In this document: in pieces, positions 1 to 9,148 of the stretch
Layout of the letters: each line of letters begins with the position of its first letter
Position numbering within the stretch: the first letter of the stretch is position 1
Source: an uncultured delta proteobacterium
GTDB taxonomy: Bacteria; Desulfobacterota; Desulfobulbia; Desulfobulbales; Desulfocapsaceae
Length of the DNA: 64,000 nucleotides
Direction of reading: 5' to 3'
NCBI GenBank assembly: GCA_903875445.1
Contig: CAIQWD010000059.1
Location: 1 to 64,000 of the forward strand
The notes under the pieces: model-generated
Seen by the model: only the letters and a program-made list of their open reading frames with translations
The model's database searches: none
Told to the model about the DNA's origin: nothing
Position numbers and translations under genes: made by a program

Positions 1-359
1 ATCCGTCTCGTTGGCTGCCCTGGAATTATAAGGAAAACTTCACCTCTCCCGCTTGTTGAGCGAGATCCAGCACCAACTCCCCCACCGGACTTTACCAGCT
101 ATTGTACCTTCATGATAGGCAGGCTTGCCGAAAGGACTCGGAGAGCTTCATATGATACAAGTACCAGGTGCAGTGCTGGCACGTTTTGAGACGTGCCTTA
201 GGGCAAAGATGAAAAGCGTCACCAACTAGGAAGCTAAAAGTCCGCTCTACCTTTGGTGAGCTGATGATAAGTCAGTGCTTAAGTCGGGATTCCTACAATA
301 GTCCTATGCCAACGAAAAGCCATCTGACTAAACAGGTGCGGCAGGATGGACACGATCGA
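1..359. other. Gene-free left edge
   Basis: No gene can be supported here. A perfect 7-bp stem-loop (GGCACGT/ACGTGCC) lies at 178-197 with no T-run on either side, so it is not a convincing terminator. On the minus strand, 26-91 reads as about 20 coding-like codons (…ELVLDLAQQ…) ending in TAA, too short to assign and possibly the tail of a broken gene. I looked for riboswitch and group II intron cores and saw none. Confidence 0.4.
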
Positions 360-1523
360 TCATTTCTTCGTCTTGCCCAACTCCGGCGCATCGATAACCA
401 CCGCCACCCCATCCCCCAGCCCTTGGCGGTCGATGGTCGTCACCAGCCGTTCGCCAGGCGCGACACCCTCGCGAATCTCGGTGAATTGCCAGTTGCCGAG
501 GCCGCTTGTGGTCTTGCGGTATTCGAGGCGATTGCTCGTAGGATTTACCACATAGACATGACCATCTTTCTGCAGCGACTCAGTGGCAATCCGCACCACC
601 TGGGGCCGCCCTTGGATGATGATCTCGACATCGGCGCTGTAGCCGACCAGGAGTTTGACATCTCCCACCCCTTCCTGAAAATCCATCTCGATCTCGACGG
701 TTCTCGCCTGTTTTGCCTGCTCCAGCACATAGGGGGAAACGGACCGGGTCTGTCCCTTGAAGACCTTTTTCGGAAAGGCGTCGAGGGTGATGCGGGCCTC
801 CATGCCCGGACGGATCTGCGCCGCATCGATCTCGTCGATCGGGGCGGCAACATACAGCGATTCCATATTGATCAGATCGACCACCGGCAAGGTCGCAATC
901 CCCGGCGGTGACGGGGTGATGAATTCGCCGATCTCACCGTTGACCTCGGCGACGATCCCGGCAAACGGCGCGGTGATGACCGTCCGTTCGATCGCCGCTT
1001 TGGCCGCCTTGATCCTCGCGACGCTCACCTCGCGTTGTGCCTGGGCGGCCCGGCATGCAGCCTTTTTCGAGGCAGCGGTAGCAACGGCCTCGTCATAACT
1101 CGATTCCGAAGTCGACCGGTTTTTTCGCAGTTCGGTCAGCCTCTCCCCCTGTCGTCCGGTATATTCAGCCATAAGGCAGGCCTCATTGGCTGTGGCCTCG
1201 GCGACCTTCACCTGCTTTTCGGCAAGATCCAGTTCCGCCTCAAGATCCTTGTTCCATAGGGCGAGGAGAAGTTGATCGGCCTTTACCTCGTCGCCTTTAT
1301 GGACATTCAGGGTGGCGATCCGCCCACCGATCGCCGGGGCGAGCTTGGCCCGGCGCCTCGCCTTGACCGAGCCGGCCCGGGTGTTGGTGACTGTCGCCTC
1401 GACGACGCCTATTTCGGCCTCTTTCACCGAAACATGGATCGGTTTTTCCCGGTACACATATCGGTAGACGAAAAAACCACCGACCACCAAGAGGAGAAAG
1501 ATGAAGAAATAGAAGCGCTTCAC
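360..1523 (-). CDS. HlyD/MacA-type periplasmic adaptor (membrane fusion protein)
   Basis: A 387-residue adaptor of the RND/ABC membrane fusion family, expected to bridge an inner-membrane exporter and an outer-membrane channel. One N-terminal membrane anchor (residues 4-21) is followed by the first half of a lipoyl-like domain (GGRIATLNVHKGDEV), a long Ala/Glu/Lys-rich alpha hairpin (about 95-170), the second lipoyl half (ITAPFAGIVAEVNGEIGE), then beta-barrel and membrane-proximal domains. The GTG start is supported by GGAAAGGA just upstream. It lies 15 bp downstream of the CBS gene on the same strand. No exporter gene adjoins it; the nearest FtsX-type ABC operon (11.9-15.1 kb) has no adaptor of its own, so the two could work together, but that is inference. 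Confidence 0.85.
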   Translation of the reverse strand: MKRFYFFIFLLLVVGGFFVYRYVYREKPIHVSVKEAEIGVVEATVTNTRAGSVKARRRAKLAPAIGGRIATLNVHKGDEVKADQLLLALWNKDLEAELDLAEKQVKVAEATANEACLMAEYTGRQGERLTELRKNRSTSESSYDEAVATAASKKAACRAAQAQREVSVARIKAAKAAIERTVITAPFAGIVAEVNGEIGEFITPSPPGIATLPVVDLINMESLYVAAPIDEIDAAQIRPGMEARITLDAFPKKVFKGQTRSVSPYVLEQAKQARTVEIEMDFQEGVGDVKLLVGYSADVEIIIQGRPQVVRIATESLQKDGHVYVVNPTSNRLEYRKTTSGLGNWQFTEIREGVAPGERLVTTIDRQGLGDGVAVVIDAPELGKTKK

Positions 1524-1538
1524 GCAATCCTTTCCAGA

Positions 1539-1958
1539 TTACAGGGTTGCCGCGAGTTTGACGAGTTCCAGGCTGGAAACAATACCGACCGGCTTGCCCT
1601 TTTCGCCCGTTACCAGCAGATGATTGACACCCGCCTCATACATCACCTTGATCGCCGAAAGCACATCCTCGTCCTCATCAAGCTGAATGCAGGCATTTTT
1701 CGAGGATTTTTCGGTATGGAACTCGCATTTGGTCATAAAGGTGGAGATTTTGGTTTGCTGCCGGTCAAAATTATGGGCCAGACCATTCAGCACATCCCAG
1801 ACGCTTACAATACCGATGAGTTCGACACCCACCTTAACGGCCAATACCGAAACATTGGTTTCAGCCATGAGCTGGATTGCCATATCGAGACTGTCATCAA
1901 TGTCTACGACTGGAAATTTCCTTTTGATTGCCTGCTTAACTTTGAGAGACTCTGCCAT
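1539..1958 (-). CDS. CBS-domain pair protein
   Basis: A 139-residue stand-alone Bateman module: two CBS repeats (about 8-65 and 75-138), the second ending in GVNHLLVTGEKGKPVGIVSS, the usual CBS core. Such proteins bind adenine nucleotides or similar ligands and regulate partner proteins; nothing here tells which ligand. The ATG start is preceded by a strong GAGGAGGG ribosome-binding site. It probably forms a two-gene transcript with the adaptor gene 15 bp downstream. The upstream gene runs divergently. Confidence 0.85.
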   Translation of the reverse strand: MAESLKVKQAIKRKFPVVDIDDSLDMAIQLMAETNVSVLAVKVGVELIGIVSVWDVLNGLAHNFDRQQTKISTFMTKCEFHTEKSSKNACIQLDEDEDVLSAIKVMYEAGVNHLLVTGEKGKPVGIVSSLELVKLAATL

Positions 1959-2186
1959 AAAACCCTCCTCTGGTGTGAAGATACAGTACCGGTTCGCCCA
2001 CCACCTCGTAATACCATGCTTTCTTTAATCCTATCTTCTTTTTATCGGTTAATCAATACAGGAAAAATTAACAAGTGCTACCTCCAAGACTTCTAGCTCT
2101 TGACTTCTGTAGTACAAATCCCATATCATTGTCAGAGGTTACGGCAAGCTCAGTTTTTTATATCAGCCCTTGGAAAAAGAAGATCC

Positions 2187-3017
2187 ATGCATCCTTCCCC
2201 ACTGTATCAAAGTAAAGATGGCCACAATGCCGGTTCGATGATTTATCTGACGCACGGCGGCGGCCCTCTGCCTTTGCTTGGCGATCTCCAGCACCGGGAA
2301 CTGGTCGCTTTTCTCAAATATATCCCGACGACACTCATTGTTCCCTCCGCCATTCTGGTTATCAGTGCCCACTGGGAAGAGACCGTTCCGACTCTTACCA
2401 GCGGCAAGGCACCGGACCTATTGTTCGATTACTATGGCTTTCCGGAAGAATCCTATGCCATCACCTACCCCGCTCCGGGCGCACCTCTGCTTGCCGGGGA
2501 GATTCACCGGCTTTTCCTGGGTCAAGGGCTTGCGGCCAGCCTTGATGATCGTCGCGGTTTTGACCACGGAGTCTTCATCCCTCTGAAACTCATGTATCCG
2601 AAGGCCGACATCCCTTGTGTGCAAATCTCGCTCATGGGTAGTCTGCGGTCCGAAGACCATATACGCATGGGCCGAGTACTCGCCCGGCTGCAACGGGAAA
2701 ACCTGCTCATCATCGGTTCGGGATCGTCCTTTCATAATCTCGGGGCCTTTCGCGAGCCGCCGACAGGACCGTCGCGGCAGAGCAATGAGGCATTCGAGCA
2801 ATGGTTGCTGGAAACCCTCACGAGTGAAAACCTGAGCCAAGAGGAGCGCGAAAGGCGATTGCTGCACTGGGAGCAGGCACCGGCGGCAAGGTACTGCCAC
2901 CCGCGCGAAGAACACCTCCTTCCTCTGCATGTCTGCTATGGTATCACCGCAAGGCCTGCCGCCCGGATTTACACGATGGAGCTTATGGGGAAAAAGGTCA
3001 GTGCCGCTATCTGGTGA
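2187..3017 (+). CDS. Class III extradiol dioxygenase (YgiD/DODA type)
   Basis: A 276-residue member of the LigB superfamily, related to 4,5-DOPA extradiol dioxygenase (YgiD). Metal-site histidines sit in the expected places: LTHGGGP near the N-terminus, ISAHWE, FDHGVFIPL and GSGSSFHNLG. The substrate in this organism is unknown. The open frame extends to 2100, but the ATG at 2187 places the LTHGGGP motif close to the N-terminus as in relatives; its ribosome-binding site is weak. The last eight codons and the stop are duplicated 8.15 kb downstream at 11141-11169, which suggests that DNA was inserted at the 3' end of this gene. Confidence 0.8.
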   Translation: MHPSPLYQSKDGHNAGSMIYLTHGGGPLPLLGDLQHRELVAFLKYIPTTLIVPSAILVISAHWEETVPTLTSGKAPDLLFDYYGFPEESYAITYPAPGAPLLAGEIHRLFLGQGLAASLDDRRGFDHGVFIPLKLMYPKADIPCVQISLMGSLRSEDHIRMGRVLARLQRENLLIIGSGSSFHNLGAFREPPTGPSRQSNEAFEQWLLETLTSENLSQEERERRLLHWEQAPAARYCHPREEHLLPLHVCYGITARPAARIYTMELMGKKVSAAIW

Positions 3018-3019
3018 CC
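2991..3019 (+). repeat. Direct repeat, copy 1 (dioxygenase gene tail)
   Basis: This 29-bp copy codes for the end of the dioxygenase (KKVSAAIW-stop). It matches 11141-11169 at 27 of 29 bases. The two differences are synonymous (Ser AGT/AGC; stop TGA/TAA), so both copies encode the same tail. Confidence 0.85.
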
Positions 3020-3060
3020 CTCCTCATTTTTATCAATGCACCTTGGAAGCATAATGACTC

Positions 3061-6000
3061 ATGAGAGAAATACCGGGTTATCACCTCGAAGAATCCCTCT
3101 ACGATGATGGCCGCTTCCTCCTTTGCCGGTCCCGGCGTCTCGCCGACAACCGGCAGGTGCTTCTAAAACTGAGCAAGAATGATACCCCCTCTCCCGAACT
3201 AATCGCCGGCCTCAATGAGGAATTCAAGCTTCTTCAATCCCTGGATATCCCCGGCGTCATCAAGGCAATAGCGCTGACAACCGCTGCGAATCCGGCCATG
3301 ATGGTGCTGGAGAACACGGTCGGACAACCGATCCCTGCCCTGATCGGTGAAAAAACCCTGCCGCTCCCGGACTTCCTGGGTCTTGCGGCAGAAATCACCA
3401 ATACGGTCAGCCGACTGCATGCGGCGGGCGTTATCCATACCAATCTTCGCCCGGATCTTTTTCTCCGCTGCAATGTCAGCGGACAGCTAACCCTGGTCGA
3501 TCTCCGTCACGCTTATCTCTGCCACCGGGAAACCCCGCCGCTACTACCAAAAGCCCCCGAGTTCACCACCGCGGCCCTGTCCTATCTGTCCCCGGAGCAG
3601 ACCGGGAGGATGAACCGAAACATCGATCATCGCAGCGATCTCTACTCCCTGGGAGTGCTTTTTTATCAATTTCTCACCGGCCGACTGCCCTTTACCGCCG
3701 CCGATCCGCTGGAGCTGATCTACAGCCATATCGCCAGGCGGCCAACACCGCCAATGGAAGTCAGGCCCGACCTGCCGCCGACCGTGTCGAATATCGTCAT
3801 GAAACTGCTGGAAAAGGACGGTGAAGACCGTTACCAGTCGGCCGCCGGGCTACTCGCCGACCTGGACCGGTGCCGCCGAGAGCTGATGGCCACCGGTCGA
3901 ATCACCTCCTTTCTCCCCGCCCGGGCGGATATCGCCCAGGTCTTTCGCATCCCCAAGAAACTCTACGGTCGGGAACAGGCGGCCGAAACCCTGCTCCGGA
4001 TATTTGCCCGCGTCGCCCTCGGGGCAAGGGAAATGGTTTCTATCTCCGGCTGTTCCGGAATCGGCAAGACCGCCCTGGTTCGGGAAATCCATCGCCCCAT
4101 CGCCGTCCTGGGCGGGTATTTCATCACCGGAAAATTCGACCAATTGCAGATGAACGTCCCCTACTTCGGGTGGATTCAAGCCTTCCAGGGTCTGGTCAAC
4201 TCACTTCTGATGGCAAGCGAAGATGATCTGGCAACCATAAAAGAGGCGATTCTGGCAGCGGTTGGCACAAGCGGCAAGGTCCTGACCGATGTCATTTTCG
4301 ACCTTGAACTGGTCATCGGCCCGCAACCCACCGTACCGCAACTGAGCCCGGCCGGGACGCAATTTCGTTTCAACGATGTCTTTGAAAAATTTATCAAAGC
4401 CATCGCCACCAGGGATCATGCCCTGGTCGTCTTCCTCGACGATCTGCAATGGATCGACCCGGCAAGCCTGAAACTTCTTAAAACACTCGGCACCTGTTCG
4501 GATATCGAACATCTCTTGCTCCTCACTTCGTACCGGGACAACGAGGTCGGCCCCTCGCATCCTCTCCTTGCAACACTTGACAACCTCGGAAAAGCCGGAA
4601 CGGTGCCGCTGGCAATAGCCCTTGAACCCCTGTCGGTAGACGACATCGGCACCCTTCTTGCCGACACTCTCGGCACGGACCGGCAACAGGTGCTGCCGCT
4701 CACCCGGCTGGTCTTTGAAAAAACCGCCGGTAATCCGTTTTTCGTCAATCAATTTTTAGCGGCGCTTCATGCTGAAGGGCTGCTCACCTTTGACAGCACG
4801 AACCACACCTGGCAATGGGATATCGCCCGAATTACCACCAAAGGCTATACCGACAACGTCGCCGACCTGATGATCGACAAACTGCGTAGGCTCTCTTTGG
4901 TCACGCAACAGCACCTGCGGCTTGCCGCCTGCATCGGCAACCAATTCGACTTTCCCACCCTGGCATTGCTCAGCGGCGTGGGCGATGGAGCAATCGACGA
5001 GGCGGTGGCGGAGGCAATGCACGAGGGTCTGATCACCCGGCAGACCGACACCTCTCTTGCCTTCATCCACGACCGGGTGCGACAGGCGGCATACTCGCTA
5101 ATCGCCCGCGACCAGAGGGCCGAACTGCACCTGCAAATCGGCAGGCTGCTCCTCGCCCGAATTGCCGATATCGCCTCCGACCCGGCGCTCTTCGATGTCA
5201 TCGGCCACTTGAATTACGGTGCTGCCCTGTTGGTTGATCAGGAAGAAAGATACCGCTACGCCGACATCAATCTCACCGCCGGCAACAAAGCCCGAGCCTC
5301 GACCGCCTCCTCTTCGGCGATCGATTTTTATTCCTCGGGCATTGCTCTTCTTGCCGCCGAGAGCTGGGAAACACACCACGATCTTACCTTTGCCATCTCT
5401 GCCGGATTGGCCGAATGCCATTTCCAGATGGGTGACCCGGATACGGCGAAACGGCTTTGCGACAGCGTTTTAGCGCATGCAAGAACCAACGCCGAGCGGG
5501 TGCGGATGTACCTTCTAAAGATCGATCTCCTGACCACCCTGGGCGAGATCGGCGCGGCTCTTGAAAGTGGCGTAGAATGCCTGCACCTGCTGGGAGTAAA
5601 TATTCCTCTCAGACCAACCGAGGCAGAGGTGCGCGCCGAAGCAGTGCTTTTCGACAAACTCATGGGCTCCCGGCAGATTGAAGATCTGCTCGACTTGCCG
5701 GAAGCTACCGACCCGGACATCATCGCGGCGCTGGAAATCCTCTCGATCATGCACCCGCCGTCGCACTTCATCCCCGACCCCAACCTCTATCTCCTCATCC
5801 CCACGGTGCTCTGCAATCTTAGTCTGCGTTACGGCAATGCACCGGCATCGGCTTTTGCCTATGGCGATTACGCATTAGTCCTGGCACAAAGAACCCATTC
5901 GATCAATGCCTTTCGCCTCGGCAAAGTGGCCTGCCGACTGGTGGAGCGCTTCAATTCGACCATCTACCGCTCGAAGGTGTACTTCATGATGGGCGGAGTC

Positions 6001-8994
6001 ATCGCCCCATTTTTCGAGCCCCTTGCCAAAGCGCAGCAATATCTGGGGCGATGCTTTCAGGCCGCCGTTGAAGCCGGCGATACCCCCTTTGCCTGTTTCG
6101 CCCGCATCGACATCCTGGCCCTGGTTTTCATCCAGGGCGCTCCCCTGAACGAGGTGTATAAGGAGGCGGAGATCTGTCTGGAATTCGCCCGGAAAGTCAA
6201 GTTTGAGATGATCGTCACCCTAGCCCTTTGCCGCAAGCAGTTGATACTGGCACTCCGCGGACAAACGCAGCACCTCGGCTCTTTCGATGACGCCGACTTC
6301 AGCGAGGCAGCCTTTGAGGAGCAGATAGGCGAAAATATTCATGGCCAATGCTGGTACCAGGTCAGCAAGCTTCTCGCACACTTCTACGCCGGTGATTACC
6401 AGGCGGCCCTCCTGGCTGTAAACGAGGTAAAGGACCGGCTGTTCCTTATCTTCGGGGAACCGGTTTCGATCGAATATTACTTCTTTGCCGCCCTCACCCT
6501 GGTCGCTTGCAGCGAGCGGGCAACCGGAACGGAACGAGAGGCCTTAAGCCGCACCCTCGGCGAATATCATGAGAAGCTGAAAAACTGGGCCGAGAATTGC
6601 CCGGAAACGTTTTTCCATCTCCAGGCCCTGATTGCCGCGGAAATTGCCCGGATCGAAGGTCGGGATGCGGAGGCGATGCACTCCTATGAAGAGGCCATCC
6701 GCTCGGCCCGGGAAAACGGCTTTGTCCAACACGAGGCCCTGGCCTACGAGTTGGCCGCTTACTTCTGGCTGACGCGAGGGTCCGAGGATTTCGCCGGGCT
6801 CTATCTGCAGAAGGCCCATGAACGATACCGACGTTGGGGAGCAACCGGCAAAACCCGCGCCCTTCTCGCCCGCTACCCGCAATGGCTTACGGCACAACCC
6901 GGGGCGGATGCAGCCGGCGAGGGGAGGCAACTTGACCTCTTAACGGTCATGAAGGCGGCCCAGGCCATTTCCGGCGAGATCGAACTCGACCGGCTGGTCG
7001 AGCGGCTGCTCCATATCCTCATCGAAAATGCCGGTGCCGAACGTGGTATTCTGCTTCTGCTAAAGGACGACCGGTGGATAGTGGAAGCCGAGACCTCCGC
7101 CGCCCTGCCTTACACCAAACGACTCTGCCTGCCCTTGACCGACTATGCGGAGCTGCCGCATACGGTCGTCAACCTGGTATCGCGCAGCGGCCAGCATGTT
7201 CTTCTCCATGATGCCGACCGGGACGAAGGATACGCCTCCGATCCCTACATCTTAAGCCACTCGCTGAAATCGGTGCTCTGCCTGCCGATTGTCAGGCAGC
7301 AGGAACGGATCGGCATCCTCTATCTGGAAAACAACCTGGCAACCCATGCCTTTCGCCCGCACCATCTGGAAGTCATGGAAATTCTCTGTTCGCAGGTGGC
7401 GATTTCACTCGAAAATGCCATCCTCTTTGCAAAAAAAATCGAGACCGAAAAAGAACTGAAAGAGAGCGAGAAAAAATATCACTCCCTCTTCGACCGGGTG
7501 CCAGCCGGACTGTTCCGTTCCACTCCAGACGGGCGCTTCCTGGACCTCAACCCCGCTCTCGTCTCAATGCTTGGTTATCCCGACAAGGACACACTGCTGG
7601 CTGTTGACACCCATACCCTCTATGCCCACCCCGAGCACCGCAAAGAGTGGCAGACGGTGGTCGAAAAAAATGGCATCTCCAGGGATTTCGAGACCCAACT
7701 GCAGCGGCTGGACGGCTCCGCCATCTGGGTGCGTCTCAGCTGTCTCGCCGTCCGGGACCGGGAGGGAACGATTGGGTTTTACGAAGGCATCCTGGAAGAC
7801 ATCACCGGCAGAAAGCGAGCAGAGGAGGAACAACTCCGGCTTGAAGAACAGCTTCGTCAGTTGCAGAAAATGGAGACGGTCGGCCTGCTCGCCGGGGGTA
7901 TTGCCCACGACTTCAACAACCTGCTGACCCCCATCCTCGGTTATGCCGATCTTTTGGCCAATGACACCCCCCTTGAGGACCGGGCCAGGCAACGGCTGCA
8001 ACAGATCAGGCTGGCGGCGGAAAGGGCCAGGGACCTGATCCAGCGTCTGCTGGCCTTCAGCAGAAAACAGGTCATCGAGCTGAAAACGGTCAAACTGGGC
8101 GATCTCATCAGCAATGCGGAGAAGATGCTGCGCCGGATGATCCGCGAGAATATCGCCATAAAGATCCATGTCGCTTCCGCCCTCGGCCATATCGCCGCCG
8201 ATGCCGGCCAGATCGAGCAGGTCCTCCTCAACCTGTCGATCAATGCCCAGGATGCGATGCCGGAGGGCGGAGTTCTGACCATTGAGGCGACTAATGTCGA
8301 TCTCGATGAATCCTACACCGCCAAACACATCGAAATCACCCCCGGGGCCTATGTCATGCTGGCAATCAGCGATACCGGCATCGGCATCGACCAAAAGACG
8401 ATCTCCCACATCTTCGATCCGTTCTTCACCACCAAGGAGCTGGGTAAGGGCACCGGCCTCGGGCTTTCGACGGTCTACGGCATCGTCAAACAACATGGTG
8501 GCTCGGTGTGCGTCTATTCGGAGAGAGGCCATGGCAGTGTTTTCAAGGTTTTTCTGCCGCGTCTGGCGGACGATAGCGTACACCTCGAACAACTGCGCAC
8601 GAACCAGGAAATCGCCCACGGCACCGAGACCATTCTCCTTTCCGAAGACGACAATATGGTCAAGCAACTCGCCGCCGCCATCCTGGAAAGCCTTGGATAT
8701 ACGGTGCTGGTGGCGAAGAATTCCGACCACTGTATCCGTCTGCTGACGGAACAACGCCTCCCCGTCGACCTGCTCCTCACCGATGTGGTCATGCCCGGCA
8801 TGAACGGCCGGGAACTTTTTGAGGCGCTCCGCCGGATCGATCCCGACCTCAAGGTGCTCTTCATGTCGGGCTATACCGGCAATGTCATTGTCAACCACGG
8901 CGTGCTCGACCACGACATCAATTTCCTGCAGAAACCATTTTCCGTGCAGGCCCTGGCACAAAAAGTCCGTAAGGCCCTGGACGGTGCCCGATAG
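3061..8994 (+). CDS. Giant hybrid sensor kinase: pseudokinase-AAA-GAF-PAS-HisKA-HATPase-REC
   Basis: A 1977-residue soluble signalling protein. In order: a Ser/Thr-kinase-like domain (1-275); an AAA/STAND-type ATPase with P-loop GCSGIGKT (330-337) and Walker B FLDD (460-461); a long helical repeat region (about 640-1280); GAF (1290-1460); PAS (1465-1590); HisKA with phospho-accepting H1616 in GGIAHDFNN; HATPase with DTGIGID and GKGTGLGLS boxes; and a C-terminal receiver with D1908 and K1958. The kinase-like domain keeps lysine K36 but has HTN (126-128) for HRD and DLR (147-149) for DFG, so it is probably catalytically dead. No membrane segment is seen. It precedes a diguanylate cyclase gene by 154 bp, and both lie inside the repeat-bounded insert. 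Confidence 0.93.
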   Translation: MREIPGYHLEESLYDDGRFLLCRSRRLADNRQVLLKLSKNDTPSPELIAGLNEEFKLLQSLDIPGVIKAIALTTAANPAMMVLENTVGQPIPALIGEKTLPLPDFLGLAAEITNTVSRLHAAGVIHTNLRPDLFLRCNVSGQLTLVDLRHAYLCHRETPPLLPKAPEFTTAALSYLSPEQTGRMNRNIDHRSDLYSLGVLFYQFLTGRLPFTAADPLELIYSHIARRPTPPMEVRPDLPPTVSNIVMKLLEKDGEDRYQSAAGLLADLDRCRRELMATGRITSFLPARADIAQVFRIPKKLYGREQAAETLLRIFARVALGAREMVSISGCSGIGKTALVREIHRPIAVLGGYFITGKFDQLQMNVPYFGWIQAFQGLVNSLLMASEDDLATIKEAILAAVGTSGKVLTDVIFDLELVIGPQPTVPQLSPAGTQFRFNDVFEKFIKAIATRDHALVVFLDDLQWIDPASLKLLKTLGTCSDIEHLLLLTSYRDNEVGPSHPLLATLDNLGKAGTVPLAIALEPLSVDDIGTLLADTLGTDRQQVLPLTRLVFEKTAGNPFFVNQFLAALHAEGLLTFDSTNHTWQWDIARITTKGYTDNVADLMIDKLRRLSLVTQQHLRLAACIGNQFDFPTLALLSGVGDGAIDEAVAEAMHEGLITRQTDTSLAFIHDRVRQAAYSLIARDQRAELHLQIGRLLLARIADIASDPALFDVIGHLNYGAALLVDQEERYRYADINLTAGNKARASTASSSAIDFYSSGIALLAAESWETHHDLTFAISAGLAECHFQMGDPDTAKRLCDSVLAHARTNAERVRMYLLKIDLLTTLGEIGAALESGVECLHLLGVNIPLRPTEAEVRAEAVLFDKLMGSRQIEDLLDLPEATDPDIIAALEILSIMHPPSHFIPDPNLYLLIPTVLCNLSLRYGNAPASAFAYGDYALVLAQRTHSINAFRLGKVACRLVERFNSTIYRSKVYFMMGGVIAPFFEPLAKAQQYLGRCFQAAVEAGDTPFACFARIDILALVFIQGAPLNEVYKEAEICLEFARKVKFEMIVTLALCRKQLILALRGQTQHLGSFDDADFSEAAFEEQIGENIHGQCWYQVSKLLAHFYAGDYQAALLAVNEVKDRLFLIFGEPVSIEYYFFAALTLVACSERATGTEREALSRTLGEYHEKLKNWAENCPETFFHLQALIAAEIARIEGRDAEAMHSYEEAIRSARENGFVQHEALAYELAAYFWLTRGSEDFAGLYLQKAHERYRRWGATGKTRALLARYPQWLTAQPGADAAGEGRQLDLLTVMKAAQAISGEIELDRLVERLLHILIENAGAERGILLLLKDDRWIVEAETSAALPYTKRLCLPLTDYAELPHTVVNLVSRSGQHVLLHDADRDEGYASDPYILSHSLKSVLCLPIVRQQERIGILYLENNLATHAFRPHHLEVMEILCSQVAISLENAILFAKKIETEKELKESEKKYHSLFDRVPAGLFRSTPDGRFLDLNPALVSMLGYPDKDTLLAVDTHTLYAHPEHRKEWQTVVEKNGISRDFETQLQRLDGSAIWVRLSCLAVRDREGTIGFYEGILEDITGRKRAEEEQLRLEEQLRQLQKMETVGLLAGGIAHDFNNLLTPILGYADLLANDTPLEDRARQRLQQIRLAAERARDLIQRLLAFSRKQVIELKTVKLGDLISNAEKMLRRMIRENIAIKIHVASALGHIAADAGQIEQVLLNLSINAQDAMPEGGVLTIEATNVDLDESYTAKHIEITPGAYVMLAISDTGIGIDQKTISHIFDPFFTTKELGKGTGLGLSTVYGIVKQHGGSVCVYSERGHGSVFKVFLPRLADDSVHLEQLRTNQEIAHGTETILLSEDDNMVKQLAAAILESLGYTVLVAKNSDHCIRLLTEQRLPVDLLLTDVVMPGMNGRELFEALRRIDPDLKVLFMSGYTGNVIVNHGVLDHDINFLQKPFSVQALAQKVRKALDGAR

Positions 8995-9148
8995 AGCCCG
9001 GTGTCCATCGGCAATCTTTGCCGAAAACCCAACTCCACCCCGTCCCCTTGAATAAAGGCCTCTTGCTTTCCACGGCGGGTAATTTATAAAATGGGAAACT
9101 TCAGATTGTAAAATACAACTGACTGTCATGGGATCAAGGAGGTAGAGA

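Noticed and set aside
1-359. Riboswitch or group II intron remnant
   Set aside because: No c-di-GMP riboswitch core or intron domain V could be matched.
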